The position numbers and the translations under genes are program-made. The notes beneath the pieces were generated by a model that was given only the letters and a program-made list of their open reading frames with translations, had not been told where the DNA came from and did not search any database. A stretch of 64,000 nucleotides of DNA from Enoplosus armatus (lineage: Eukaryota; Chordata; Actinopteri; Centrarchiformes; Enoplosidae), in the NCBI RefSeq assembly GCF_043641665.1, contig NC_092200.1, forward strand, positions 6,357,694 through 6,421,693. The letters run 5' to 3'. Below, piece after piece: positions 47,423 through 61,300 of this stretch (position 1 is the stretch's first letter; every line of letters begins with the position of its first letter).

Positions 47423-50400
47423 CTCCATTATATATATAAACTCCACTGCTGTGTTTTGGTCATTTCTGTGCTAGGGTTAGCTGCGAATGCAATAGTGCAG
47501 ACTATTGGCTATATTTAGCTACGACGAGCCCTGCTATCGTAGCTACTGTACCACATAGCCTAATGCTTCATTCACGCCATGTTTTCTAAATGTAAACTGT
47601 AAAATCTATCGTTATTCTGACTTCACTCATTATTTCAAAATGGTTGCCCCCATTACTAGCCGTGTAGTCACATGACATGAATGTAAATTCAGCCTAAATT
47701 AGCTGTCTATATTGTGTGACACATTGGTAGCGGTTTGCTAACAAGTGAGACCAGATGCAAACAAACAGTTTAGCTCCTTTTTTTCATGAGCTGAATTGAT
47801 TGTTTTAGTGTTAATGTAGGATTTTATTTAGATGTGACAAGTCAGTGCCAGTGATGGTGGCTTTGCTGCCATTTTAGCACCATTTTGACATTTTTGTATT
47901 TACTTTCACCAAGTGCCACATCATTTCACATCATCATAAAATAAGTCCAGGAATGCACTGAATGACACAATGATGCATTAAATAAAAGAGCATTCAAGGG
48001 GGGGTAATGCGTCTTTAAGTCTCCCTCTACAGATACTAATAAACCTCATAGCCATTTTTTGATTTGTTCTGTCTCCCACAGCAGGAGGTGCGACTCTGTT
48101 GTGTTGCTTGTTTGTCGGCTTGTTTGCCGTCTGTGCCTGAAATCTGATAATCGGTCTGTGGACCACAGCTGTTGGCCTACCTTCCTGCCACAGCTGCACT
48201 GCCTATATCATCAAGGGCTATTAGCCGGCAGCAGATTAGCCCCCCGACCAGACTCTGCCCTGGCACTCTGATCCCCCTACTCTTCCCCAGATTTAGGCGA
48301 GGAAGAGTGGGTCAGTATTCACATCTGTCTGCAGCCTTCCTCACACGGTTGATGGTGTTAAAGTCCCCCTCCATTGACAGCCATTTTAATCTCTGATGGA
48401 GAAATTCAGTGCAGCTACCCAGTGTGATGCATTTACATTACACTTTTGGAAGATATGTCTTATACAAATACGTCATGACAGACTTTGGGCCACAACTGTA
48501 GATTATTTTCATAATCAAGTATTCTGCTGATTATTTTCTTCTTCTTTCTTCTTTTTTACCCTTTTTAGCTTGTGTTCCACAGATCCTCTTCATCGTCCTG
48601 TACATCTTTTGTGTGTCTTTGTTTTTCCTCTTCTATGATTTATATCTGCGCAGTGGTAACATAGTTGTCCTCAAGGACTGCCCTGCAGAACCAGGAGATC
48701 GTGTTGTCCTGTGACTGCTGTCTGTCTTGTTGTGGCCTGAGGAATAAACAGTACATCTCTGTCTGTGAGCTTTGATGGTGTTTGGCCCTGGGCCGTGTCT
48801 GTGTGTCTTTGTGTGTGTGTGTGTGTACTGCAGCTAAACAACTGATAAAGCTTTTCAATGTTGAATTTGAATGCTACCTTTCCCAGAACAGCCAAGTGCC
48901 CGCTGAGGTCATTCAAGCCTAGAAGAAAGGCATTGACAGTCCTTCAACACAAGTTGTTTACATCTTTTCCTAATGCTATTTAGTGTCAGTGAAAAGCATT
49001 ACATCACTTCCTTTGCTCCACACCATGACAGCAGCCATCAGAGCTCCTGTCAGTTCTCTCTGGACGTTGGTAAATGGGGATATCCAAGTGGAAATGTGCA
49101 TTAACAAGGGAAGCTTTTGTTGGACGTCGCAGTAAAGGCTTATATTCTGTTCCTTTGTATGTCCAGTTGCTCAGATATCTGAACATCCAAGTGGTCTGTG
49201 GGAGTGGATACACCTGTGGTTTTGGAATAGCTGGTCTCACCCAGCAGAGTCCCATAAAGTGTGAAATCCGAGACTCATCTGCAGATAAACTTCAAGGAAT
49301 GCTGTAAAGCGCTCTGCAGAGCCTGCGCCTGTGACTTTGGCCAAGGACTCATGACCGAGTGGCTTGCAACAACGCTAGAAAAATAATGTTACTTCTGATT
49401 GTGCACGTTTATCAAGGGAGCACATTCTTTGGCGACATGCTCTGAAGATTTACAACGCGGGCGGCTGGTTGGTAGGAAGCCGAGCTGGCAGGTTTATCAG
49501 CTGATCAGTGATAAGTGAAAGATTAGAGCTTAAAGTAGTTTATCTTAGCTGTTCTTTGATCGACCTACACGCTGCTGGTTTGTTACACAACACAAGTCTT
49601 GGTCTTTTGCCAGCTCTTCTAGGATAGTATTTCTACTTTACTGTGTTATAAAGGATCAAAACTCCCAAAGTATTTAATGTTTTCTCTCATTTTTTGATCT
49701 GTGTTGAAACAGCTTAACCACATGTTTGTCACTGACGAACAGCATGACAACACTTAAACAAAACCCACACCACAAGGTCCCCTCAGTAGTTTAAGGCTGC
49801 AAACAATTATTATTTTCATTATTGATTAATCCCTCCCTTATTTTCTCAATTAATTGTTTGGTTCAAAAAGTGTCATATAGTAAAAATAGTCAAAATCTGT
49901 TCAGTTTTGTCCGACCAACAATCCCAAAGATATTTAGTTTGATATCATAGAAGACTAAGAAAACCATCAAATATTCACACCTGAGCAACTGGAACCAGTT
50001 GATTTTCTACCTTTTAGCTTAAAAAATTCACAACAATCGCTTGATTATCAAAATTGTTGCTGATTAAATTTCTGTCGCTCAACCAATCACACAATCCTCT
50101 TCCGCAGTTGGAGTTAAGCAGTTGTCATGGAAATATAAATGTTTAAAATGAGTGTTGCCAGTGTAGACAAGAAGTTACAAAAGAACTCAAAAAGTCTGCT
50201 GAGGAAGATCATGTGATACGATCGAAAGTTGCAGAACTACTAAGTGTCAAGAATGAACTTTCAGTCTGACCCGAGACCAGCGATGTTTTGTGAGTCTTAA
50301 AAACACATGCGACTTGGTTTTCTTATCTTAAGTACTATCATTGATTGGTTTGTTCAGTTGAAGTACTTTCACATTTTTTATGGTTTGTGGGTGAAACAAA

Positions 50401-50523
50401 TGTTGTGGCAGGAAGACACCACTTCAGCCAGGATGTGGTCATGTTGCGACAAACATTTGTCATTAAAAACATCTAAAAACAATTGCAGACGGAAAGTTAA
50501 CTAGCATTCATTTGAACATATTG

Positions 50524-50568
<45 letters not shown>

Positions 50569-52321
50569 CTAAGTTCATGCTATTCAATTGTGAGAATTTG
50601 ATGCACTTTTTTTCTCATGTCACAGTAAACTGAATATCTTTGGGTTTTGGACAGTTGATAGGACAAAACAAGTGAGTTGAAGACAGCACTTTGGACATTT
50701 TTCTGTCATTTTATTTATTAATGAATGATCATTTAATAATGATAATTCAAATAATTGTTAGTTGCAGCCCTGTTTGTTGTTAATCGGCATTTCAAGGAGT
50801 AAATGATTAATCAAAACCATAATCAATAGAACAATTTGTTGTAGTATGTTGCTGCCCTGAATAGAAAGTGATTTTGTCAGGTTTGAGGTCCATATTTGTC
50901 AGGAAACAAACGGATTTTGCTCTGCTGTTTGTTTTCTCACTGAAGCTGTAGAAAGAGGATGCTAGCTGTCATTTTTTAACCATCAGCTGCAAATTCCTCC
51001 CACTATTCTCCTGTTGACGGCTGTTAATAGCAGCGCCTCTGAATAATCTAACAGCTGCTTCACATGAATAATGACTTCCTGACTGGTAAACACAATACAG
51101 ATAAAGGTATTCTGCCTGCTTGATGTTAGGTGAGTCTAATGCAGCAGTGTGTGGGTGTGATTGTGGAAACAGTCACATTGCTCGAAACAAGTGGTGGGCT
51201 GAGTGAGAGCGAGCATCGCAGAGGGAAGCCGCCAAATGATGTGTGAATGTAACACTGCTGCTCGCATGGCTTGACTTTTCGCTGGCCGACGCGCATGCGT
51301 GTCACTTACTGCTCTTACTCTTTGGAGATCTGCAGCAAAGTGCAGCTCAGCAAGTTGGCTTTATCCACCGTGTGGCCTCCAAACCCACCACAGAAAGCAC
51401 ACAGCTGAGCGGCTCTTTTCCCTATCTCTGAGCAGTGCTAATAGCAGTAATACATAATCTCTGACTTGTATTGACTTCTCTTAGTGGCCAATAACATCAG
51501 CAGGTCAAGATTAGTTTAATAGATACAAGTATGCTTCCTCATTATAGCAGATAAACAACATAAACTGCCAGTGAAGAAGGGTGGTAGCATGCTAAACAAC
51601 ATATTGTTCATACTTCATATCATTGACCCATATCCCAAAGGTTTTAGCCGCTATTGGTTTCGTTACTTTCTTGAGATTGGTATATCATCACAGTAAATGT
51701 TTTAGTCCACTTTATTCTTTGTCCAAGTTATATTATTATCACATGGCGACCCAGTTGAGATCAGTGATTGTTGAAATATTGTTGTGGTTTTGACTTCCTT
51801 GTGGGACTTTTAAGTTCAAATGGGAGGTTGCCACAAAGGGGAATTGAGAGTTGGCTGCAAAAAGACAATGCAATCTGGAAAACAAACAAGGCTGAGCACA
51901 CACTAAAATATGCTATCATAATTTTCAAGGTAAAATTATGTTTGGACATACTGTTAAATCAAGTGAATTTTCAGACTAAAGGTAGGAAATGTATCTATAG
52001 ACATAAAGGATGCTGTCGAGAATGCTCATCAGCCATGTGTATGTATGCAGGATATGTAGTTAAGGGGTTGAGGGGCCAAATATGTAGTGGTTTGGACCTT
52101 TTTAGAATTGCTTTGCCATTTTCGTTCAGAAAAGGACAGTTTCATGTTGATTGATGTTTGGGATCCTCATTCACTTCAAAACCTTAAAAAAGATGTAGTC
52201 TCACTGGATCCTTGTCAGTTTTATCTGCAATTTCTGATGCACTACATCGGTCATGTGGTCGTCCTGATACACCTCTCAACCAAAACCAAAACCACTGGCA
52301 GTCTTTCACTCTCTTTCAGCA

Positions 52322-52381
<60 letters not shown>

Positions 52382-55300
52382 AATAGGCCATTTGACCTCA
52401 GCTGCTTTTGGAAATGTTACATGCTCTCATTTTTCCCATTCCACTTGGAGAGCTGAAGGCCTCTCCGGCTGCAGGCCCGGAGAAAGGGATGTGCATTTGT
52501 TTCCTGCCAATGAAAACGGCTCCCCACCCTTCCTGCTTGAGTCATGCCACATAGACTCAACAGACAGACAGACAAAATGACTTGACAGGCGGACTGATCT
52601 CCTCTATGACTTCTTCATTTACTAGCTTTATTGCCGTAATATACATACAGTATGTATACAGTATTGTATTTATAGTCGCTGTTGTGTAATTGTGAGCCAG
52701 AAGGACCTGAAAATGCAATTGTGAAAAAGGAAGCAGAAATAAAACATAAGGTTGGTGTGGAGAATAAACAAATGATGATCTGGTCAGTCACTTTCTCTCT
52801 AAAAATGCCACTGCAGATGTTGTTTAGCCCCGCCTCCTGGCTCTGGGGAAGTCCTTTTATAATTATGCCCTTTCCTGTTTTCTTCTTCTAGGAAATAATT
52901 AGCATATTAGCTATTCTGAGAACTCGGGTGTCCCAATCTCTGCCGGGTGAAGAGTAAAATCTGCCACAGTGGCACAGCTGAGTGCCAGTGTGCTGCTGAC
53001 AAAACAGAGAGCTGGCCAGTTAGTCAGAGCAGCTTCCCACAATCTCCGCGGTGAAGAATGTTGAGCCGTCGCGCGAGACGGCCAGCTCACATCTCCCCGG
53101 TAACCGCGCAGCCGTCCGCCGGTATGATGCCAAATGCCAAGGTTGAGGAGAAGACAAGGTTCAAGGAGCTGGGAAGGATGAGTTGAGGGAGGAAATGGGA
53201 AAGACGACTAACGTGCCATGAAAGTGACTGAATCTCATGAGCGGATCAGCGACTCAAGAAAAAACACTTCCCAGACGGCCAGAAAGCGTGTTGTTTTTAT
53301 TCCGCAGCTGTCAGCGGAGAGCAGTTGGTGTCATTAGACGGAGTGCTGCCGACACAGGACAGGACACTGACAAGCCTGGCCGCTTCCTGCTTCCTGTCAA
53401 AGAACGGCTGCGGGGGGAAACGGCAGGGCTGCTGAGGGAGGATAAGGCCTCGGGGCAGGAAGCGTGAAGCTGAGACAGCCTCCAGTCAGTCATGCCCAGT
53501 CACTTCAACCGCCAATTCCCCCCGAGGATTTGACCTCCTGGGCATGACTGTGTGTGTTTGTGTGGTTGTCTGGGAACCAGGAAGTCAGCCCCCATTGACC
53601 CCATGGGTCACACTTTAAGGGCCTTTGGTCCTTTTTGGGGTTATTTTTGTTTTAACTGTAATAAAAAAATAAAGTAGGCCTGCAACTAACAATTTTCACT
53701 ACAAACTGGTGTCAGGTTTTACAGAAAAGCATGGAGCTTTTTCCCCCTATCAGTCCACCTTCCACCCTTTGAGTTTTTTTCATGGTATTTGTTGTTGATG
53801 AAGTGGTTTGTGTGGCTGCCAGCTGCTCTTCAAGCTGCTGAACCACAATTGATCAAAACCTGCTTCAATTTCTCACTCAGAATGCAGCAGAAAGAAACCT
53901 CGGGTCCTACAGTAAACTAGAGGTTGGCAATACTACAAAATCTTGTTTTGATACCAAGTAATAAAAAGGCCAGAATCACCAGTATTGATACAAATACCTA
54001 TATATCTTTTGTTATTAAAGGTGGCTAATGCACTAGCAGATGTACCAGCCATTTTCAGGAGGCAAAAGCATCATTAATAAGCTGCCTCTGAATACATTTT
54101 CATTACCAACAAACACTGCCAAACATTTAATATTTATTTATTTATTTAATATTTATCTCAAGAAAAAATACGTTTGAACGGGATCAAACGCTAGAAATGC
54201 TTTTTCAGCCCCCTCATTTGTAACATTAGACATTTTCTGAACATTCAAGGATATTCATTTCTGACCTTGGTGCTCACGCTGTTTACTAAATCTGTTCTTG
54301 CTGAGGCACCATGCATGGCAAACCGACCTCCACCTCCCGTAAGTCGGCCCTTGACCTCTTTGACTCCGTCTCTGACAGACTTCCACAAGGTATTCTGGCA
54401 CAGACGTGTTGACTTTCACAGCACAAATGGTTCTTCAAGATAGATATTTCTCAGTTGAGTAACGCACGGCTATGAAATGTACTTTATTCTTTGCTTCTTT
54501 TTCCCAGCAGCACTAAATAAATTGTCCATATGCATCGCTTGCTGTTTGGGTGGAGAAACGAGCGACCGCAGATGTTTTGGCATTGTCACACTTGCTAATC
54601 CCCCTGGGTTGAGTGGGAGCTTGCCATTGGTTGCTGGCAGATAAAAACAATCCTTTGACTATATTCAATAGTTGTCGGCCTTTTGGAGAGCAGAGTTTGG
54701 ATGCATTCTTGCCTGTTGCCAAGGGTTTGCAAAGACTGTGTGCCAAGACAGTGCTATTTCATTGATTCTTTCCCCCCTAAAAAAAGCTGAGAATTAACAG
54801 CTTTAACAAACCATGTCTCCAAGTTACATTAGTCACATTTACCACTGAAATACTGCTGGCCAATGTGTACATATTTATTGTTTATCCTCTCTAATATGTT
54901 GTTGGGATTTTGAATGAATGTATCTAAAACAAACATTATAAAGCATTTTCTAAGTCAGATCTAAATAAAAAGAAAGAGCTAAGAAAGTGAATCTGTTAAA
55001 GCTTGTTCGTGTTACAGCTGAATATTTAATTACGTGCACAGACAGGGTGGATTATTGGTGACCCTTGGGTGGCGGTGCCAGCTGCTCTCAATATGAGCAC
55101 CACAAAAGTCAGTCTGCCTGTTTCGTGCTCTTCATCCTAATCAGCACGCAGAACTACAACCTCTGAATAATCAGATTTACATTGACTCAAACTGAGCGAC
55201 AAAGGCAGCGTTTGCAAACAAAGCCTGTTGGTAAATGTGTTGGCTGTTCTGGGGATCTAATCCGTGACTTCTGCTGTATAACATAGCGTGTCTAACTGTT

Positions 55301-58300
55301 TAGATGGATTCTGCTTGTAGTCACTGTCATAAGAAAATGAATAATTCCCTTTCAGCTTGTAGAACAATATCAGCTATATTTCTGAATTCATTTCTGTAAG
55401 GTTTCAACTATTAACGATTATTTAACATACATAAAGTAATGAAAAATGCCTGCCACAGTTGTCCATGGTGACGTCTTCAAATGTTATGTGTCATCCAAAA
55501 CACAAAGATATTCACTTTACAATAATAAAAAACACAGAAAAGCAGCAAATTGTCACATTGCAGAATCTGGAAGCAGAGAATAGTTGGCATTTTTGTCTGA
55601 AAAATGACTGACGCAGTTGTTGCTGATTCATTTTCTGTTGATCAACTAACTAATTAATTGACTTATCGTTCCAGCACTACATTTTTGAAAGATCAGTTTA
55701 GTAACCAAAGACAAATCCATCATATTATACTTACTTCAAGCATGTGGCCCTGAAAACTCCCCCAGCTGTTTCCAGTTTTCGTGGTAAGCTAAGCTAACCG
55801 GCTACTACTGGCCTCAGCCTTATATGTAATGGACAGATATGAGAGTGGTGTTGAGGTGGGGCAGCTACGGTGCGCTACATAGACCGAGCTAGTACGGTGG
55901 GTAGCGCTTGTGCTACCTGGCCTGGTGGCTATTAGCAGTAGCTAACACTTGTTCAGCTAACAGCAATGTTAGTTGAAAGGTGACAGCCTTAAAGTAGCTA
56001 CCCCAGCACCGCTAGGCACTAGACTCCTGTCATAAGGAAAGCGTGTGGCCAGCCAGTACTGACGGGAGTAATGATATAATGGCTTCTGAGGACAACACTG
56101 AGCCTTTTCATCTCTTAAATTTAGTTTTCATACTGTTTGAGGGTTTTCATTATAGTCATTATCAAGATAATATCATATACAGAGACAATATTGAGATAAT
56201 GAAACTATAACATTTTAATATTGGTACAAGCCTGTTTGGATCACTGTTTAGTCAAACAGACAGGGCTAGATAATGAGGCAGTGTGGGGAGCTACTGGGCA
56301 GCAGAATCTGTTCCCATGTGCAGGGGGATCAAAGGGCTCGGCCCCGGCTGAAAGGGCCCTGCGGCGGCAAACTTCTGCTGCCATAATTGGGGAAGAGCCA
56401 TGTAAAACTGTCCAGGGGAGGCCAAGGACGGCTTAATTATGTTGTGAAATTTAATTAGACCACTCTTGTGTGTATGTGCCTCTGCTCTTAACCAGCTGAC
56501 CTTGGTGTAATGGTGTTTTTCTGGTGTTTATCATCTATTACGAGCAAACATGGCAGATTTGTGGTTCCAGTCCCTCTGGTTAAGATGGACTGGATGTGAA
56601 ATGATTGTACCGTCAGAAGAAATTATTTAATTTGAAAGAAATTTTTAAATCATATAGTCAAAGCAGGTAATTCGTGTGTTTTGGTTGCTGTGTACACTTT
56701 TTACACTTTACCTGTAGTAAATTATATTATAATAGATGTCACACAGAGAGATGGCGTTCAGTATGACTTGAGTGATTTTCATATCGTTGCTCTGGTGTGC
56801 GCTGAGAAAAGTCTGCAGGTTGTTTAGCTCACGGCAGGAATAAATGCTTGATCTCGGTATTGCTTTAATTGCATTTTCCACATGTGAAACTCCCATTTTC
56901 TCCCAACAAATAAACATCTTCCTTTAATTTCATCACACTGTGATTACAGATAGTAATCGGCGAAATGATTGGTAAATAACTGATAGAAACTTTATTACAG
57001 AGAAGGTGCTGTGTTGCAATACTCTAGGGTCTTATCACTAGATTAATCATATATTTTGGTCAGATAGCGATGGTGGTCCTATTGAATGGGGTTTTGTATT
57101 AATACCAGCGTGCGAGTAATAATCCCATTGATCAGTGTTCGCTGTCTTAATTGGATGATTGGGGCCACTGTGATACAGTTTAATTCTTCGTCCCCTCCAG
57201 GATCATTTCCAGTAAGTGTTATAGGCTAAAATGGCTCTTATTTGGTTTATAGCTGAAGGATTTTGTAAAATGGTTTATAAATATAATATTCCTACTGCAG
57301 CTTTAGCACCAGAATGTCCTTAGAATAGACATTTTTAATCAATTACTTTTTGGATGACTGAAAACCCAACAAATGGCAGTTCACCAGATGATCTGATAAC
57401 AGTGGTAAATGTGGTACATAAATCACACTCTTTGGGTGTAAATGGGGTTTATATAATCAGCAAACATGTAATCAAGTGACTGAAGGTATCAGCCACAATC
57501 TGCGATCTCTGTTACTGTTCATTTTGTCACCAACAATGTAATGCATTCATGATATTCATATATAGGTGTAGAGTCACTCCAAGAAAGGAAAGAGACACTG
57601 TTGCACTTTTAAATCACTGTTCAGAGAAGGTTTATGTCTACTGATGGCAAATTCTTTGATTGTTATTCCCATATAATATTATAATCAGGAATATATATTA
57701 ATTGAGAATTGCAAGGTTTAAAAAAGAAAAAGAAATAAAAACAGAAAAATAGAACAAATTAAAATAACACCGCACAAAAAAATGACAAAGGCAAGGCTAT
57801 AAATTTGAAAAACATGCACAGTGTGCCATCAAGAGAGAGTTAAAGAAGATATGATATTGAGAAGAAAACGTCAAACGAAAAGTTATTTGATGGAAAGATT
57901 ATTACAAGACAGGTTGATAAAGAAAAGACAAGGCTAGGAAATCTGATAAAATTGAGTTAAAAGGTAATTTCAAATGTGTCATGTCTCCCTTGAATGAAAT
58001 GTACTTGTGTTTAGGTTTAATCAGGCCACAAATCAACCATGCAGCATGCAAGATGTGTTTGAATAAGGCGTCACTTCAGATGTAGTTGATATTCTCTCTG
58101 GCAGCGAGTGAGCTGAGCAATAAGGAGTTTTTATTATATGTGGATGATGTTGATGATGATGAATGTTCCTTGTGTAAAGCTGTTTTTGGGGGGTGCGAGA
58201 TGAGTAAAGCTTTGCAGGATTTTCTCTAAATATAGATATGCATTATTGTTAAATGAGTAACCACCAGGGCCATGATCTATAGTGCCTGTGAAGTGTTTTT

Positions 58301-61300
58301 TCTATTGGTCATTATTTCAACTTCCTGGTGCTTTGGATGCTGAACTGTAAACATTAATCTCTGAAATTACAAGGAAGTGAGACAGATAACTCACAGTAAC
58401 AATACTTCAGTGGCAGTGTTTATTTTTCTAGCATTTAAATGTTTCATTGTGAATAATTATCGTAATAAATAGCCTTAATGTGATAAAATTGGATATGGTG
58501 CCTATTTATTTAGCCTATTACAGAGCACAAAGGCTTTGCTCCAGCAGTCAGCAGTGTTGAAATAATGATTTATGCCACATTCAGGTCAAGCACTGTATTG
58601 TGAGCACTCTGCCTACATTAGCTTTATGGAGTGTGCATGCTTTGAACTATTGAGCAAATATTTTTGTTCTTATGCCCTGAATTCCTCAAGTTTGCTGTAG
58701 CATTAAAACACAAAAACTTTTATGAAACAATTATCTTTTCTGTCTTTTGAATGTTTCCAGTGTGTTCTTAAAGGATGAAACCACTTTAACAGCATCCACT
58801 CCTCCTCTTTTCTCAGGCGTTGGACCAGGACCGAACCTCCCTGCAGAAGGTGAAGAAATCAGTGAAGGCCATCTACAGTTCAGGACAAGGTGAGACTGTC
58901 TGTTTCTAAATTTATCATGCCTGAATGTGCTTTAGCTGACGGTTGGGTACGTGTTCACAGCTCTTTCCAAAAATAAGAATCCCCAGAGGAAAGCCCAGGA
59001 TTTCTTAAATATCTTTAATGAAAATGAGGGTTGCTTTTTTTTCTGTCTAGAACATTGCCTTTTGAAGGACAGATGGTGTTTTGTGTGTATTCAGGCTGTC
59101 CCAGAAACCAACACCTGAGTTTATTTTGCTCGTTGCTGTGACATGGATCCTCAGTAATTTTCCACTGAATACTTTCGAGAGCAGGCTCCAGCCTCCTCCC
59201 TGTAAATTGACAGTTTCAGATGTTTGGCCCACAAAAAAAGTTTGTTTGTGCTCCACAGAAAAGACAGTTTACCTTATTCTCATTGTGACTCTTTAGATGA
59301 GAGAGTCTCAGAACAACTGGAACAACTCTCAAGTCAAGTGTCTAATAAGCAATAATAAGTTACTTTGGTTAGATCTAGTTATAATGAGGAAAATACTGGA
59401 TGTGATCTAAAGATAGAAATAAGAATGGGATGTTTGTGCATCTTGTAAATGTAATGAGTAGTTAGACTCAGGGCTGTAGCCAGGATTTCAGAAACACAGA
59501 GGTCATTAGTCCCTCCAACACACACACACTCCTTCAGATAAGTTGTAATCCTTAAGATTTCAGCCCTGGTTGATTTGGCACCACCTGTGGTTACTAGGGG
59601 TAACAGCAAGTGCAGTTTAATACTACAGGAAACACTCTTCAAGCAGCTACTTTGTTAAAAAATACAACAAAAGAGCAACTGGTGTGTCTGTTTACAGTGC
59701 AGCCAAACAAAAACTACATTATGTTTCCTGTGGCTTCTTCACAATAAAAGCCAGCCCATGTTTTTCAAGTTAGGGCTTATAATTTGAAGCAGCGGCAGCA
59801 GTAGAAAATGTTGGATTTTCATTAGCTGTAACTTCGTACAGCTCTGATGTGGTGTAAAGAGAACGAACAGTTAACAGTGAGGCTGATATCGATGAGATAA
59901 AATTACAAACAATAACACTGTATTACATGCTACATCATTTCCTGTAAATGCCTTGTGCATAGGAAGGACTTTGAATCCAGTGCGGGAATGGCGGACCCTG
60001 CCACTACTAATAAAAACTACTATATTGAGAGATAATAGTCATACATGGCTGTTGCAGAAAATATACCAACCATATATGGTATCAAAAATGGGACTTGATT
60101 CCAAGAATAACAATTTGAGTACATAAATAGTGAATACTGATATATGTTATACTTTTTAAATACCCACCATGTGTAGTTTTTGAATTCCCCTGCGGTTGCT
60201 AAAAACCCCAAATTCCCAGAAAAAATACATGACCAGACAGAAAATACAAAGAGTAAATATACAAAAAAAATACTCTTGTCCTCAGTGGTAACTACAGCCC
60301 TGTTTGAACTGTCTTTGAGTTTTTGTAGGACAAAAGTTCAAAATGGCCGCTGCAGGAATGAGCTCTATAGGGTGCTTCTCTTACCTGACATCCCTCTCAG
60401 ATTTGGCAACAGTGTAAACATCACTCCCCATCCAGCTCCTCTACATCTCTCACTTAATGACAAGGACAGATGGATGCTGCTGTTTGACTGACGGCTCCCG
60501 CAGAGTTTCACAGACCTGATGAACCACACATCTTGTTATGCCGACAGTTGCTGTATATAAATATTACTTACTGCAGTCGAAATGTATAAAACAAAAGTCT
60601 CTCTGGAATAGCATTGATCAAAACTCACGGGTTAAGGTCACATGTGTTATTGTATCACTTGTGTTGCTGCACTGATGAAGGAACTTTCCATTGCAGAATC
60701 TGTTGACTATTTCTGCCACATCTGTGTTATTATGAACGTCACTTGTAAATCTTAGAAGATTTACAAAAGTGTTGGTTCCAGGTGTTTGCCTCTGGTGCTG
60801 TTGAGAACAAAGAATGGTGCATTACTGAAGTGTTTTCTTTATCCTCAGCGCCTTTTCTTCACTTTTCTTTAACTTATATTCTTGTTGTCAAAGATATCTT
60901 ATAGCATTGGTAGGCCAACATTTTGGACCTTCTTTTCAGAGTTATAAAGCTGTGTGACCTGCATAGAGACAACTTCACCAGTAAACTAAAAATATGTACG
61001 TGGCAATTGTAGATTCCTTGGAAAAGCTTCTTCAGTCTTGACTGACTTGTGGGGAGTCTCAGGTGTTTAAAAGAGTTTTAGCACTCCTGTAACATCACCA
61101 GACCCACAATGGACAGTTTAAAGACACTGACTGCAGGCCACTTCCAGTCCTCTACACATGCTAATCACGCTGATAATCGGCAAGAGTTCAGGGCAGATAA
61201 ACTGACCAGTGGTTGGCCTCTCCTCTCTGTTTCCAACACAGACCATGTCCAGAATGAAGAGAACTATGCTCAGGCTCTGGACAAATTTGGCAGCAACTTC

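Larger units (their letters stand above)
41016..58816 (+). other. asap1: asap1 intron 1, 17.8 kb
   Basis: No extra exon recognised. Contents: a GA tract (42424-42443), several GGCTGCAACTAA-type elements or fragments (43562-43610, 44333-44664, 45700-45870, 49790-50090, 50580-50778, 55395-55680), TA/AT microsatellites (47391-47418, 50527-50566), a GT/GA microsatellite (52324-52380), a CpG-rich block (52990-53560), a half foldback element (55762-55860) and possible regulatory blocks (56270-56470, 57040-57210). The segment 57540-58000 is plain AT-rich. The plus-strand frame at 51768-52154 has no recognisable homology. Confidence 0.7.

Noticed and set aside
51768..52154. Plus-strand frame of 128 codons in asap1 intron 1
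   Set aside because: No homology recognised, no splice sites in the right places and composition like the surrounding intron.
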